From contig NZ_CP109427.1 of the NCBI RefSeq assembly GCF_036250695.1, positions 496,001-560,000 of the forward strand: a stretch of 64,000 nucleotides of DNA. Direction: 5' to 3'. Below the pieces are notes generated by a model. That model searched no databases. It saw only the letters and a program-made list of their open reading frames with translations, and had not been told where the DNA came from. The translations under genes and the position numbers were made by a program. This DNA comes from Streptomyces sp. NBC_01497. GTDB taxonomy: Bacteria; Actinomycetota; Actinomycetes; Streptomycetales; Streptomycetaceae. This document shows positions 1 to 8,544 of the stretch, piece after piece; within the stretch, counting starts at the first letter, position 1; each line of letters starts with the position of its first letter.

Positions 1-20
1 CCTGCGCGTTCCCGCGCAGG
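1..20. terminator. GC hairpin at window edge
   Basis: An 8-bp perfect inverted repeat (CCTGCGCG / CGCGCAGG) with a 4-nt loop opens the window. It may be the terminator of a gene lying to the left. The remaining stretch to 309 is upstream sequence of the P450 gene and shows no gene. Confidence 0.4.
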
Positions 21-309
21 GATCGGCGTGGGTTTCCAAGGGCGCCTTCTCCAACGACCCGGCATCTGCCGGACAGCCGCTCCACCACTGCGTGTTGTCG
101 CAGTGTTCCAAGGTTCCCAGGGGTCGAGCGTTGCGCCCGTGCCCTGCGGCCTTCGGGCGTGTGAAGACACAAAGGCGCCCACGCGTCGTAGTCGGCCGTC
201 CGTGAGGCAGGCCTATTCTGGACCAACTCCCCCTGGAACATGGGGTTCGTACCTTCCCGACCCTCTCACGCCTCACGGTCCCACCCGCATGGCAGGCAGG
301 AGCACCGCG

Positions 310-1569
310 TTGACATCACCCGTCGGACCTGAACCGCCCGCCCGCGCCCGCTACCGTCTCGATCCGGCGGGCGGCTGCCCCCACGCGGACAACGCGGCCC
401 TCCTCGCCCGCGGCGACGTGGCACCCGTCATCCTTCCCGGGGACGTTCCCGCCATGGCCGTACTGGGGCATGAGGCCCTCAAGGAGTTCCTCGGTCATCC
501 CGATGTCGCGAAAAGCGACCGCCACTTCACCGCACTGCACGACGGCCGGATCGCGCAGGACTGGCCGCTGCGGGCCTTCGCGAGCGTGCCGGGCATGACC
601 ACCGCCGACGGCACCGAACACCGGCGGCTGCGCTCCCTGGTGACCTCAGCGTTCACGCCCCGCCGCGTCGAGGAACTGCGCCCGAGGATCGAGAGCACGG
701 CGGCCGGGCTCCTGGACGCCATGGACCGGGCCGCCTCGGACGGCGACGGCGTCGTCGACCTGCGGCAGCATTTCGCGCTGCCGCTCCCCCTTGCCGTCAT
801 CAGCGAACTCCTCGGTGTCGACGCCGAACACCGGTCACGGCTGCACGAGTTGTCCCACCGGATCGTGAGCACGGACATCAGTCCCGAGGACGCGCGGGCA
901 GCCAACGCGGACATGGTCGCCGTACTCGCCGCAGTCGTCGCCGCGCGCCGCGAACAGCCCGGGGACGACCTCACCACCGCTCTGATCACGGCCGGCGAAG
1001 GCGACAGCGAGCGGCTCAGCGAAGCGGAACTCGTCGGCACACTCCTCCTGATGATCATCGCGGGTCATGAGACCACACTCAATCTGATCAGCAACGCCAT
1101 CCGCGCCCTGTGCGCCCACCGCGACCAGCTCCGACGGGTCCTCGAAGAGCAGGGCACCTGGTCGGACGTGGTGGAGGAGACCCTGCGCTGGGACAGTCCC
1201 GTCAACTGTTTCCCCTTCCGCTACCCCACTCGCGACCTGACCGTGGGCGGCACGCTGGTCCCCCAGGGCACACCCGTACTGGCCGGCTACTCCGCCGCCG
1301 GACGCGACAAGGCCGCACACGGCCCTGACGCCGACCGCTTCGACATCACCCGGCACGCCGGCCGTCATCTCTCCTTCGGCCACGGAGCCCACTTCTGCCT
1401 GGGCTCTCCCCTGGCCAGGCTGGAGGCGACCGTCGCACTGCGGATGCTGTTCACCCGCTTCCCCCGCCTCGAACTCACCCTGTCCGACGCCCAACTCCCC
1501 CGCCATCCCAGCTTCATCGGCAACGGCGTACAGGAACTCCCGGCGCGGCTGCACCCTTCGGCCACGTAA
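310..1569 (+). CDS. Cytochrome P450
   Basis: A bacterial class I cytochrome P450, a soluble heme monooxygenase that needs separate ferredoxin partners; none is encoded nearby. With the TTG start at 310 the protein has 419 residues, the usual size. The I-helix oxygen-activation motif AGHET is at residues 251-255, the K-helix ExxR pair is E290/R293, and the heme-ligand loop FGHGAHFCLG places the cysteine thiolate at Cys363. TTG 310 was chosen because AGGAG at 298-302 sits 7 nt upstream; ATG at 289 in the same frame is the alternative. The gene stands alone, so the substrate cannot be inferred. It lies about 50 kb from the PTM cluster and there is no reason to link them. Confidence 0.93.
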   Translation: MTSPVGPEPPARARYRLDPAGGCPHADNAALLARGDVAPVILPGDVPAMAVLGHEALKEFLGHPDVAKSDRHFTALHDGRIAQDWPLRAFASVPGMTTADGTEHRRLRSLVTSAFTPRRVEELRPRIESTAAGLLDAMDRAASDGDGVVDLRQHFALPLPLAVISELLGVDAEHRSRLHELSHRIVSTDISPEDARAANADMVAVLAAVVAARREQPGDDLTTALITAGEGDSERLSEAELVGTLLLMIIAGHETTLNLISNAIRALCAHRDQLRRVLEEQGTWSDVVEETLRWDSPVNCFPFRYPTRDLTVGGTLVPQGTPVLAGYSAAGRDKAAHGPDADRFDITRHAGRHLSFGHGAHFCLGSPLARLEATVALRMLFTRFPRLELTLSDAQLPRHPSFIGNGVQELPARLHPSAT

Positions 1570-1582
1570 CAGCGGCTGCGCT

Positions 1583-1620
1583 CGGACCCGGCGGGACAGG
1601 CCCCGCCACCGGCGGGTCCG
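1583..1620 (+). terminator. Nested hairpin after P450
   Basis: Outer arms CGGACCCG (1583-1590) and CGGGTCCG (1613-1620) enclose an inner GCGGG/CCCGC stem, beginning 13 nt after the P450 stop. This fits a factor-independent terminator without a T-tract. The rest of the 1570-1898 gap shows no gene. Confidence 0.55.
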
Positions 1621-1898
1621 GTGTGCACGGCTCGGCACGCGGGCGTGTGCGGCGTCCACCGACCCGAACCCAACCGGAGGTACCGGCCGTGACCACCGGT
1701 ACGCGGGGCTCGCAGTCCAGCACGAGGCGCCACTGCACCTCGTCACCATCAACGAGCGGCCGCGACCAACGATTCGCCACGCGCCCGGACGAGGCAGCAG
1801 CACACGCGACGATCACGCCCCCGGCGTTAGGCTGGGTGTGGAGGCTCGTCCCTCGGCAGTGGATCTCGTCCGATACTTCTACGCTCGGAGGGAAGGCG

Positions 1899-2279
1899 AT
1901 GGGAGACCGGGAAACGCGGGCAGCGCTGGACCGTCACTGGACGGCCTCGGCTGCCGGAGACCAGGACACCGAGCACGAGATCTATCACGATGACGTGATC
2001 ACGGACTATCCCCAGTCGGGCGAGCGCATCCGGGGCCGCCGCAATCTGCAGGCACTGCGTTCGAGCCACCCGGCGAAGCTCGACTTCACCGTCCGCCGCG
2101 TTCTCGGCACCGGAGATCTCTGGATCACCGAATACGTGTTGGCCTACGACGGCAATCCGACGTCCACCATCAGCATCATGGAGTTCGAGGACGGCAAGGT
2201 CGTCCACGAGACCCAGTACTTCGCGGATCCGTTCGCCCCGCCGTCATGGCGCACCCAGTGGGTCGAGTCCATGCCCTGA
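1899..2279 (+). CDS. NTF2/SnoaL-like protein
   Basis: A 126-residue protein of the NTF2-like/SnoaL-like cone-fold family. The run of a helical N-terminus (RxxLDRHWTASAAGD), an acidic DDVITDYPQSGERIRG segment and C-terminal strands ending near FADPF is typical of polyketide-cyclase-like or steroid-isomerase-like small proteins. Most such single-domain members have no assigned reaction, and no catalytic residue can be named with confidence. ATG 1899 is preceded by GGAGGGAAGG, which sets the start; an open frame runs further upstream but has coding-unlike composition. It lies on the same strand as the P450 but 329 bp away behind a terminator-like hairpin, so co-transcription is unlikely. Confidence 0.8.
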   Translation: MGDRETRAALDRHWTASAAGDQDTEHEIYHDDVITDYPQSGERIRGRRNLQALRSSHPAKLDFTVRRVLGTGDLWITEYVLAYDGNPTSTISIMEFEDGKVVHETQYFADPFAPPSWRTQWVESMP

Positions 2280-2339
2280 CGCCGTCCCGGTCGCCGAGCG
2301 CGGCGCCGCCGGCTGAGCGCGCCCTCCCGCGCCGAGGCG

Positions 2340-3077
2340 TCAGGCCTGCGCGGTGGGCCGGACAACGATCTCGCTGACGTCGATGCCGGCGGGCTGCTCG
2401 ATCGCGTAACCGATGGCGGACGCGATGGCGGAGGGCGGGATGGCGATCTCGTCGCGCGCCCGGGCCAGCGCCGCCGCCTCCTCAGGTGGCGCCCCCTTGC
2501 CCACCCCTTCGGTGTCGGTGAACCCGGGCGAGACGAGCGTGACGCGCAGATGGGGCCCGGACTCCTGCCGCAGCCCCTCGGTCAGCACCTTCACTGCCGT
2601 CTTGGTGGCCGCGTAGACGCCCTGCGGTGATTTCACGACGTAGGCCGCCGTGGAGGCGACGTTGACGAACTGGCCGGAGCGCTGCCGCCGGAAGACGGGA
2701 AGTGCCGCCCCGATGCCGTTCAGCAACCCGGTGACATGCGTGGCGACCATGGCGTCCCAGTCGTCCTGGCGCAGCTCGTCGAACGGTGACACCGCCATCG
2801 TGCCGGCGTTGGAGACCAGTACATCGAGCCCGCCGTACCGGTCCACTGCCGTGTCCGTCAGGCGTTTGAGGTCCTCGCGGCGCGTCACGTCGATAACGGC
2901 GCTGACGGCCGAGCCCCCTTGCACGGCGATCCGGTCGACCACCGCGTTCAGCCGGTCCTCCCGTCGGCCCCCGAGCACGAGCCGTGCCCCTTTACCCGCG
3001 AGGTAGGCCGCGGTCGCGGCGCCGATGCCGCTGCCCGCGCCCGTGATCGCCACGACCTTGCCCTCGACACCTGGCAT
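2340..3077 (-). CDS. SDR family oxidoreductase
   Basis: A classical short-chain dehydrogenase/reductase of 245 residues. The nucleotide-binding motif TGAGSGIG is at residues 12-19, the NAG stabilising motif at about 90-92, and the catalytic Ser142, Tyr155 and Lys159 (YAATK) are all present. Clear ADR/K cofactor-discriminating residues cannot be read with certainty. It is divergent from a TetR-family gene across a 140-bp region carrying two 20-bp palindromes, the usual layout of a reductase controlled by its own repressor. The start at 3077 is supported by GGAAGGAAG upstream. It converges with the NTF2-like gene, 60 bp apart. Confidence 0.92.
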   Translation of the reverse strand: MPGVEGKVVAITGAGSGIGAATAAYLAGKGARLVLGGRREDRLNAVVDRIAVQGGSAVSAVIDVTRREDLKRLTDTAVDRYGGLDVLVSNAGTMAVSPFDELRQDDWDAMVATHVTGLLNGIGAALPVFRRQRSGQFVNVASTAAYVVKSPQGVYAATKTAVKVLTEGLRQESGPHLRVTLVSPGFTDTEGVGKGAPPEEAAALARARDEIAIPPSAIASAIGYAIEQPAGIDVSEIVVRPTAQA

Positions 3078-3130
3078 GATCGACTTCCTTCCATGACTGA
3101 GTACGCAGGTCAGACCATGACCTACGATGA

Positions 3131-3180
3131 AAGTGGGGGCCCCGCCACTTACCTCACGTTAAGTGGGCGCGCCCCCGTTT
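3131..3180. promoter_or_regulatory. Two candidate TetR operators
   Basis: Two 20-bp imperfect palindromes, 3131-3150 and 3161-3180, each begin with AAGTGG. They sit exactly 30 bp apart in the SDR/TetR divergent intergenic region. The first is AAGTGGGGGC facing CCCGCCACTT. Position and spacing suggest that the adjacent TetR protein binds here and controls both genes. Confidence 0.6.
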
Positions 3181-3217
3181 AGCAAGTGAAGGAGTCGGGA
3201 GAGGAGAATGGCGACCG

Positions 3218-3793
3218 ATGACGACCGACCGTGCACCACGCCCGTTGCGAGCTGACGCACGGCGCAACCGAGACAAGATCCTCGCGGCCGCGATGCACGC
3301 CTTCGCCACGCAGGGGCTGGACGCCCACCTGGAGCGCATCGCCAGTGAGGCTGGGGTCGGCAGCGCGACGCTGTACCGCAACTTCCCGACCCGGGAGGCC
3401 CTGATCGAGGCGGTGTACCGCAACGAGGTGGCCCAACTGTGCGACGCCGTCCCCGGCCTGCTCGCGGAGAAGCAGCCCCACGAAGCCCTCCGCGCCTGGA
3501 CTCGCCTCTTCCTGGACTACGTCACCGCCAAATTCGGCATGGCCGACGCCTTGCGCGCCATCGCCGCGGGGGGAAGCAACCCGTACGGCCACAGCCGGGA
3601 GATGATCCAGGCCGCCATCACCGCTCTGATGGACGCGTGTGCGACCGCCGGAACGATTCGCACCGACATCAGCCCCGCCGACATGGGCGCCGCGCTCGAA
3701 GGCATCGCCCTCACCTCCGCGAGGCCCGAACAACGGGACCGCGCCGAACGTCTGCTCGACCTCTCCCTGGACGGGTTGAAGACCCGTCCGTAG
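3218..3793 (+). CDS. TetR family regulator
   Basis: A 191-residue TetR-type transcriptional regulator. The N-terminal helix-turn-helix (RRNRDKILAAA, then VGSATLYRNFPTREAL at about residues 47-62) is canonical, and the C-terminal ligand-binding domain is of ordinary length. GAGGAG at 3201-3206 supports the ATG at 3218; the nearer ATG at 3208 is out of frame and stops early. It is divergent from the SDR gene, with two palindromes between, so it most likely represses the SDR gene and itself. The ligand is unknown. Confidence 0.9.
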   Translation: MTTDRAPRPLRADARRNRDKILAAAMHAFATQGLDAHLERIASEAGVGSATLYRNFPTREALIEAVYRNEVAQLCDAVPGLLAEKQPHEALRAWTRLFLDYVTAKFGMADALRAIAAGGSNPYGHSREMIQAAITALMDACATAGTIRTDISPADMGAALEGIALTSARPEQRDRAERLLDLSLDGLKTRP

Positions 3794-3840
3794 GGCGGCC
3801 GCCTGCGGAGCCGAACGTCACGTCCCCCGCGCGGCGCGGG

Positions 3841-3928
3841 CGTCGGCTTCGGCTTCGGCTTCGGCGTCGGCTTCGGCGTCGGCTTCGGCTTCGGCTTCGG
3901 CTTCGGCTTCGGCTTCGGCTTCGGCGTC
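3841..3928. repeat. Hexanucleotide tandem repeat
   Basis: About 88 bp of nearly pure GGCTTC/GGCGTC hexamers. In one reverse frame this reads as an (Ala-Glu)n run and in another as (Lys-Pro)n; forward it reads (Leu-Arg)n. No frame has a convincing start, ribosome site or flanking domain. A (GGTC)5 microsatellite follows at 3978-3999. The 434-bp gap 3794-4227 holds nothing else recognisable. Confidence 0.9.
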
Positions 3929-3977
3929 AATGATGCGACCGCGGGTTCGCGGCCGAACATGTGGCGGGGTCGGGACG

Positions 3978-3999
3978 GGTCGGTCGGTCGGTCGGTCGG
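3978..3999. repeat. GGTC tetranucleotide repeat
   Basis: Five tandem GGTC units plus a partial unit, close to the hexanucleotide tract. It is a simple-sequence repeat with no assigned role. Confidence 0.85.
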
Positions 4000-4227
4000 C
4001 AGAGCGTCCGGGCGCCGACGGTGCATGAAGCGACACGAGGGAGCTGAGGGCGGTCAACGTACAGACCACAGTGGCGGGTTGACGGAGGCGCAGCCAGCCT
4101 TGCCGACAGCCGGACGGGCGACCGTCCGGCACGGCGGGTAGGGCCGTGCGGGCAGCATGTGCGCCGACCGGCGGAAGTGGAAGACGTTCCGCCCGTCCGT
4201 CGGGTCAGGCGGCCTCGGACAGCACTC

Positions 4228-5097
4228 TCAGATTGCGCTCTCAGACTCGCGGAATGCTCGGGCATGACGCGCACACCACTCGGCGAAAGTCCCCGGCCTG
4301 CGTCCCAGCAGCCGGCTCGCGGTGTCCGTCCGCAACCCGACGGTGTCGGCCCGCATGAGGGTGAAGCCCTCCGTGATGGCGTCGGCGAGCGCTTGGGGTG
4401 CCCCGCCGGGGAAGCGGAACCGTACGGCGTCGGCCGCGGTGGCCGTGGGCCGGACCTCGATGTCGCGGCGGATCGTCTCGGAGATGATCCGGACCTGCTC
4501 GGTGACGGTGAGCGCTTCGTCTCCGGTGAGCAGGTACTCCTTGCCCTGGTGGCCGGCCTCGGTCAGCGCGAGGGCGGCTACCGAGGCGATGTCCGCGGGG
4601 TCGATCGGCGCGTAACGGCCGGGGCCGACCGGGTCGAGGACGTAGTTCCCCTCGCGGATGGTGGGCAGCCAGTCGAGGGCGTTGGTCATGAAGCCGCCGG
4701 GCCGGAGGAACGTGGCGGGTATGCCGGAAGCGCGGATGATCTTCTCGCGTTCGTGGTGCCAGCGACCCATGGCGGGGATCGGGTCGAAGGTGACGTGGAA
4801 GGAGGAGAGATGCACGATGTGCCGCACCCCGGCGGCTTCGGCGGCGGCGAGCGCCTGGGCGGTGTGGTGGGTGCCGATGCCCTGCGTGAGCAGGAACAGC
4901 TTGTCGACTCCGGCGAAGGCGGTGGCCAGCGATGAGGGATCCCCGAAGTCGCCGACGGCGCGCTCGGCACGCTCCGGCAGTCCTTCGGCGCGGGCGGGGT
5001 CGCGGACGAGGAGACGTAACGTCGCGCCTTTCGCGTCGAGTTCGCGGGTGAGCTCACGGCCGATGTTCCCGGTGGATCCGGTGACCAGTATCATCAT
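4228..5097 (-). CDS. NmrA-like NAD(P)H-binding protein
   Basis: A 289-residue atypical SDR of the NmrA/NAD(P)-binding type. The N-terminal Rossmann motif VTGSTGNIGRELTREL is followed by a basic RDPAR segment, typical of NADP-preferring members. The rest resembles quinone-oxidoreductase-2-like or SDR-a5 proteins and lacks a confident catalytic YxxxK. ATG 5097 (or 5094) follows GGGAG directly; the TTG at 5106 is less likely. It is divergent from a MarR-family gene with a dyad between, so it is probably that regulator's target. Likely roles are quinone or electrophile reduction, or redox sensing; the substrate is not visible. Confidence 0.87.
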   Translation of the reverse strand: MMILVTGSTGNIGRELTRELDAKGATLRLLVRDPARAEGLPERAERAVGDFGDPSSLATAFAGVDKLFLLTQGIGTHHTAQALAAAEAAGVRHIVHLSSFHVTFDPIPAMGRWHHEREKIIRASGIPATFLRPGGFMTNALDWLPTIREGNYVLDPVGPGRYAPIDPADIASVAALALTEAGHQGKEYLLTGDEALTVTEQVRIISETIRRDIEVRPTATAADAVRFRFPGGAPQALADAITEGFTLMRADTVGLRTDTASRLLGRRPGTFAEWCARHARAFRESESAI

Positions 5098-5118
5098 GAC
5101 TCCCAAGTCGTTTGCCGT

Positions 5119-5156
5119 CTAACGATTCAGAAGAACATTAGCCAGCGAATGATTAG
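5119..5156. promoter_or_regulatory. Candidate MarR operator
   Basis: CTAACGATTC (5119-5128) and GAATGATTAG (5147-5156) form an imperfect inverted repeat in the AT-richer 122-bp gap between the NmrA-like gene and the divergent MarR gene. It is a plausible binding site of that MarR protein. Confidence 0.4.
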
Positions 5157-5219
5157 CCGTCAATCGACTTGCTCGCACTCGCCCGGACATCCCTGACCGG
5201 GCCTCACGGAAGGGCCGCG

Positions 5220-5675
5220 ATGTCAGAGTTCCTGGACCTGCACGGCCGGACGTCAAAGGCACTCCGCGCCCTGGCCGACGCGGCCATGCGCCGCCACGGG
5301 CTGCACGTGGGACAGAACTACCTGCTCGCCGTGCTGTGGGAAGCGGACGGCCGCACCCCCGGCGAAGCGGCCACCGCGCTGAACGTCACGACGCCCACCG
5401 TCGTCAAGATGGCCGACCGGATGACCACCGCCGGACTGCTCACCCGGCGCCGCGACGACCGGGACAACCGCCTCGTCCGCCTCTGGCTCACCGATGCCGG
5501 GCGCGCGCTGCGGAAACCCGTCGAGGCGGAACGGCGCCTGATCGAGGAGAAGGTCACCGCCGGCCTGACCGAGACGGAGCGCCAATCCCTCCTGGACGCC
5601 CTGGCGAAGGTCCACCGGGCGGCGAGCGACCTCCTGAGCGAGCCCGTCGACTACAGCGACTCAGCCGCCACCTGA
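5220..5675 (+). CDS. MarR family regulator
   Basis: A 151-residue MarR-type winged-helix regulator. The recognition helix TTPTVVKMADRM and the wing RRRDDRDNRLVRLWLTDAG are clear, followed by the C-terminal dimerisation helices. ATG 5220 with AAGGG upstream is preferred over the in-frame TTG-led extension from 5169, which adds unrelated sequence. Divergent from the NmrA-like reductase gene, it probably represses it until a small aromatic or reactive ligand binds. Confidence 0.88.
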   Translation: MSEFLDLHGRTSKALRALADAAMRRHGLHVGQNYLLAVLWEADGRTPGEAATALNVTTPTVVKMADRMTTAGLLTRRRDDRDNRLVRLWLTDAGRALRKPVEAERRLIEEKVTAGLTETERQSLLDALAKVHRAASDLLSEPVDYSDSAAT

Positions 5676-5979
5676 CACGCCCCCGCCCCGCTCACTCCCC
5701 CTGACGGAAAGCGGCTCTCAGCACCGTTGTGTACGACAGGCCATGGGGCCGGCCGGTGAGCGGGCCGCAACGCGGTGCGCTCCTACCCGCCGTGCAGCGG
5801 TCACGCAATCGCGGAGCGGCCGCCGGAAGGCCGTCGGCAATGGGCCGCCGGCTGGAGCGAAAGGCCAGGTCAGGTAGGGTCCCCGGGCCGCATTCCGCGC
5901 CTGTTCGAGGTCGGCGTCTTTCACTCGAACGGACCCCTCGCAGTGGGGCCCCGGCCCGGACCGATGCACCGTGGAGGAC
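5676..5979. other. Intergenic gap
   Basis: A 304-bp stretch between the MarR gene and the amidase gene. Open frames exist on both strands but none has a recognisable product or good ribosome site. It presumably holds the amidase promoter. Confidence 0.5.
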
Positions 5980-6741
5980 ATGTGGCCTCCCAGGTTCAGG
6001 CACGGCGTCGTACTGCTGCCGCTTGCGCTGTTGATGGCGTGTGACGCTCCCCTGCACACACCCCAGCAGGGACAGCAGCGACCGCACCGGGTCCGCTTGA
6101 CGGCGCCCGAGCCGGCGATCGTCAGCCGGCTCGCCTGGCACGCCGACGAGAAGACCGTGCGCGAGAAGCCTGTCTACACGGGTCCCGTCGAGGTGGTCTT
6201 CATCCACCACACCAACAACGCGAACAATTACGACTGCAAGCGCGACGTACCCGGCATGCTGCGGGCCATAGAGCAGCGGCACATCGACGGTATGGGCTGG
6301 GACGACATGGGCTACAACTTCGTCGTCGACCGGTGCGGCACCATCTACGAGGGCCGGGCCGGGGGCGTGAACAAGCCGGTAAGGGGTGCCCACACGGAGG
6401 GTTTCAACACCCACAGCGTCGGCATCGCCGCGCTCGGCCACTTCGAGAAGGGCCAGAAGGTGCCGCGCCGCATGCTGGAGGCGATCGCGGCGATCGCGGC
6501 GTGGAAGCTGCCGCCGGGCGTCGATCCCCGGGGACACGTCAAACTGGTCTCCCGCAACGACGCCAGCCGGTACCCCAAGGGCAAGGCCGTCGAGATGAAC
6601 GTCATCTCGGGGCACCGCGACGGCTACGAGACCGACTGCCCCGGCGGGGCCCTGTACGCCGACCTGCCCTGGCTGCGGCGCCGCGCGGCCGAGCTCCGGC
6701 ACACGGCGACACAGCCGCCCCCGCTGCACCACCGGGGCTGA
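5980..6741 (+). CDS. PGRP/amidase lipoprotein
   Basis: A 253-residue peptidoglycan recognition protein/N-acetylmuramoyl-L-alanine amidase (Amidase_2 fold). The N-terminus is a short signal ending in the lipobox-like LLMAC, so a membrane-anchored lipoprotein is likely. The zinc ligands are visible in FIHHT, and in GHRDGYETDCPG (His and Cys); GMGWDDMGYNFVVDRCGTIYEGRAGG is the family core. It should cleave the amide between MurNAc and the L-Ala stem in the cell wall, for remodelling or competition. ATG 5980 and GTG 5971 are both possible starts, with GGAGG at 5973-5977 between them. No partner gene is adjacent. Confidence 0.9.
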   Translation: MWPPRFRHGVVLLPLALLMACDAPLHTPQQGQQRPHRVRLTAPEPAIVSRLAWHADEKTVREKPVYTGPVEVVFIHHTNNANNYDCKRDVPGMLRAIEQRHIDGMGWDDMGYNFVVDRCGTIYEGRAGGVNKPVRGAHTEGFNTHSVGIAALGHFEKGQKVPRRMLEAIAAIAAWKLPPGVDPRGHVKLVSRNDASRYPKGKAVEMNVISGHRDGYETDCPGGALYADLPWLRRRAAELRHTATQPPPLHHRG

Positions 6742-6853
6742 GCCCGATCCCCGTCCGGCGGGACGAGCGGCAAGGCTCGGCCGTGGCGCCGCAGTGACCG
6801 GCCGCGCCCGGCCACCATGCGGGCGAGGGCGCCCTCCCGCCGGCGGACATGCC

Positions 6854-6891
6854 GGTCGGGCCGGCTCCGCTCGTGCGGCGCCGGCCCGACC
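6854..6891. terminator. Bidirectional terminator hairpin
   Basis: A perfect 12-bp inverted repeat, GGTCGGGCCGGC / GCCGGCCCGACC, with a 14-nt loop. It lies between the convergent amidase and FMN reductase genes and could end both transcripts. Confidence 0.7.
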
Positions 6892-6909
6892 AGGTGGGTC
6901 GCTCCCGAC

Positions 6910-7473
6910 TCAGACGGCGGGGGCCGCTTCCGCTGCCGCGACGAGCTTGGCGACGACCTTCGGCAGCTTCTCCGCGACCTCGGCGTCGTCCTGCGGGTGC
7001 AGCTCGGCGAAGCGGACGACCGAGCCCGGGATCGACAGCTCGGCCTCCTCGACGATGACGCCGCCCGCGATGCCGACCGCCTTGCGGGTCTCCTCCTGTG
7101 CCCACTTGCCGCCGTACTGGCCGTAGGCCGTGCCGACCACCACGACCGGCTTTCCGGTGAAGGACGAGGCGCCGAAGGGACGGGACAGCCAGTCGATGGT
7201 GTTCTTCATCACGGCGGTGATGGTGCCGTTGTACTCCGGCGAGAACAGCAGGAAGGCGTCGGCGGAGCCGGCGGTCTCGCGCAGCTTCGCGGCGGTGGCC
7301 GGGACAGCGCCCTCGACGTCGATGTCCTCGTTGTAGAACGGGATGTCGGCGAGGCCCTCGTAGATGGCGATCTCGACACCCTCGGGGGCGTGCTTGACCG
7401 CGGCCTCGGCCAGCTGACGGTTGTGGGAACCGGCGCGGAGGCTACCGACGAAAGCAAGGATGCGTACGGACAC
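6910..7473 (-). CDS. NADPH-dependent FMN reductase
   Basis: A 187-residue flavodoxin-fold NAD(P)H-dependent FMN reductase/azoreductase-like enzyme (FMN_red family). The FMN phosphate-binding loop is GSLRAGSHNRQL near the N-terminus; SPEYNGTITAVMKNTIDW and the VGTAYGQYGG segment are the other flavin-contact signatures. It should reduce flavins, quinones or chromate with NAD(P)H in the cytoplasm. The GTG start at 7473 follows AGGAG by 7 nt. It is divergent from a TetR gene, the likely regulator, with a small AGTG/CACT dyad in the intergenic region. Confidence 0.93.
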   Translation of the reverse strand: MSVRILAFVGSLRAGSHNRQLAEAAVKHAPEGVEIAIYEGLADIPFYNEDIDVEGAVPATAAKLRETAGSADAFLLFSPEYNGTITAVMKNTIDWLSRPFGASSFTGKPVVVVGTAYGQYGGKWAQEETRKAVGIAGGVIVEEAELSIPGSVVRFAELHPQDDAEVAEKLPKVVAKLVAAAEAAPAV

Positions 7474-7530
7474 GACAGCTCCTGTAAGTAATGGGCGACC
7501 TGGTCCGGTCTGGTGGACCGAGGTGCGGAT

Positions 7531-7542
7531 AGTGCGAACACT
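7531..7542. promoter_or_regulatory. Small dyad between divergent genes
   Basis: AGTG-CGAA-CACT lies in the 128-bp region between the FMN reductase gene and the TetR gene. It is short, but well placed for a TetR-type repressor acting on both promoters. Confidence 0.35.
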
Positions 7543-7601
7543 TGTCTAACATCCCAAGCGGACTGCGGTCCACTTCGCCTGCCGCATGCCTATCCTTCGG
7601 T

Positions 7602-8294
7602 ATGGCCCGAAACCCTCGCCCCTCCGCCGAGCCACTCGTGCTCGGGCAGCCTCCGCACGAGCTCCCCGTGCTCGGGCAGCCCCCGCACGAGCGTGCCGAC
7701 GCGGCACGCAACAGGGCACGGCTCCTGGACGCGGCCGCCGAGCTGGTGGACCGGCACGGCGCCGGCCACGTCACGATGGACGCCGTGGCCACTGCCGCGG
7801 GTGTCGGCAAGGGCACGCTGTTCCGCCGTTTCGGCGACCGCACCGGACTGATGAACGCCCTGCTCGACCACGCCGAGCAGGAGAACCAGCAGGCTTTCCT
7901 GACCGGGCCGCCCCCACTGGGTCCCGAGGCCGAACCGCTTCAGCGGCTGGAGGCCTTCGGGATCAGCACCATCCGGTTCCACTTCCGCTACCTCGACGTC
8001 CTGCTGGAGGCGGAACCCTGCGCGTCCAAGCGCTACCTGGTGCCGGCCAGGATGCTGCGGATCACCCATATCTCGATGCTGCTGCGCGGGATCGGTGGTG
8101 ACGGCGGTGGCAGGCGCGGCGAGGGCGGGGACGGGGACGCGGTACTGCTCGCGCACACCCTGGCCGCCCATCTGGACCCCGCCCTGCTCCACCACCTGCA
8201 CCAGCAACTGCACGTTCCGGCAGAGCACATCGAAGACGGCTGGCGGGACCTGGTCCAGCGGGTGACGGAACGTCAGTTCCCCTCCGTCACCTGA
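7602..8294 (+). CDS. TetR family regulator
   Basis: A 230-residue TetR-type regulator. After a Pro-rich N-terminal tail the helix-turn-helix appears as ARNRARLLDAAAELVDRHG and VGKGTLFRRFGDRTGLM. The tail contains an in-frame duplication, VLGQPPHE-LP-VLGQPPHE, encoded by a 30-bp tandem repeat (7638-7697, second copy diverging at its end). The C-terminal domain has a Gly/Arg-rich acidic loop near its middle. ATG 7602 is preferred to the upstream ATG at 7542, which would add 20 residues. It is divergent from the FMN reductase gene and likely controls it. Confidence 0.88.
   Translation: MARNPRPSAEPLVLGQPPHELPVLGQPPHERADAARNRARLLDAAAELVDRHGAGHVTMDAVATAAGVGKGTLFRRFGDRTGLMNALLDHAEQENQQAFLTGPPPLGPEAEPLQRLEAFGISTIRFHFRYLDVLLEAEPCASKRYLVPARMLRITHISMLLRGIGGDGGGRRGEGGDGDAVLLAHTLAAHLDPALLHHLHQQLHVPAEHIEDGWRDLVQRVTERQFPSVT
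7638..7691 (+). repeat. In-frame 30-bp tandem duplication
   Basis: Two 24-bp copies (7638-7661 and 7668-7691, one mismatch) start 30 bp apart inside the TetR gene. They encode a repeated VLGQPPHE just before the DNA-binding domain. Confidence 0.9.
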
Positions 8295-8544
8295 GACATG
8301 TGCCGCTTCGCCCCGGCCCCTCGGGCACAGCGGCTCGGTAGGGCAGCGGCTCGACGCCTCCACGCTGCCGCCGATGACCGCGCCACCTGCCAGGAGCCGC
8401 GTCCCTCTCCCGCTCCGCGTCCCGATTCTCCGGGCGCCCGGGCACGCCAGAGCACAGCGGAGCAGAAAAATGGCGGGCGCGCATCTGCAAAGACCTGACC
8501 TACCCCCGGTAACCTCTTCGCACTGTCTTCCGGGAGGAGCGGGA

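Noticed and set aside
310..1569. P450 as part of the PTM cluster
   Set aside because: It lies about 50 kb away with many unrelated genes between; PTM P450s are found inside the cluster.
3818..4132. Reverse open frame with (Ala-Glu)n tail
   Set aside because: Driven wholly by the hexanucleotide repeat; no ribosome site or domain.
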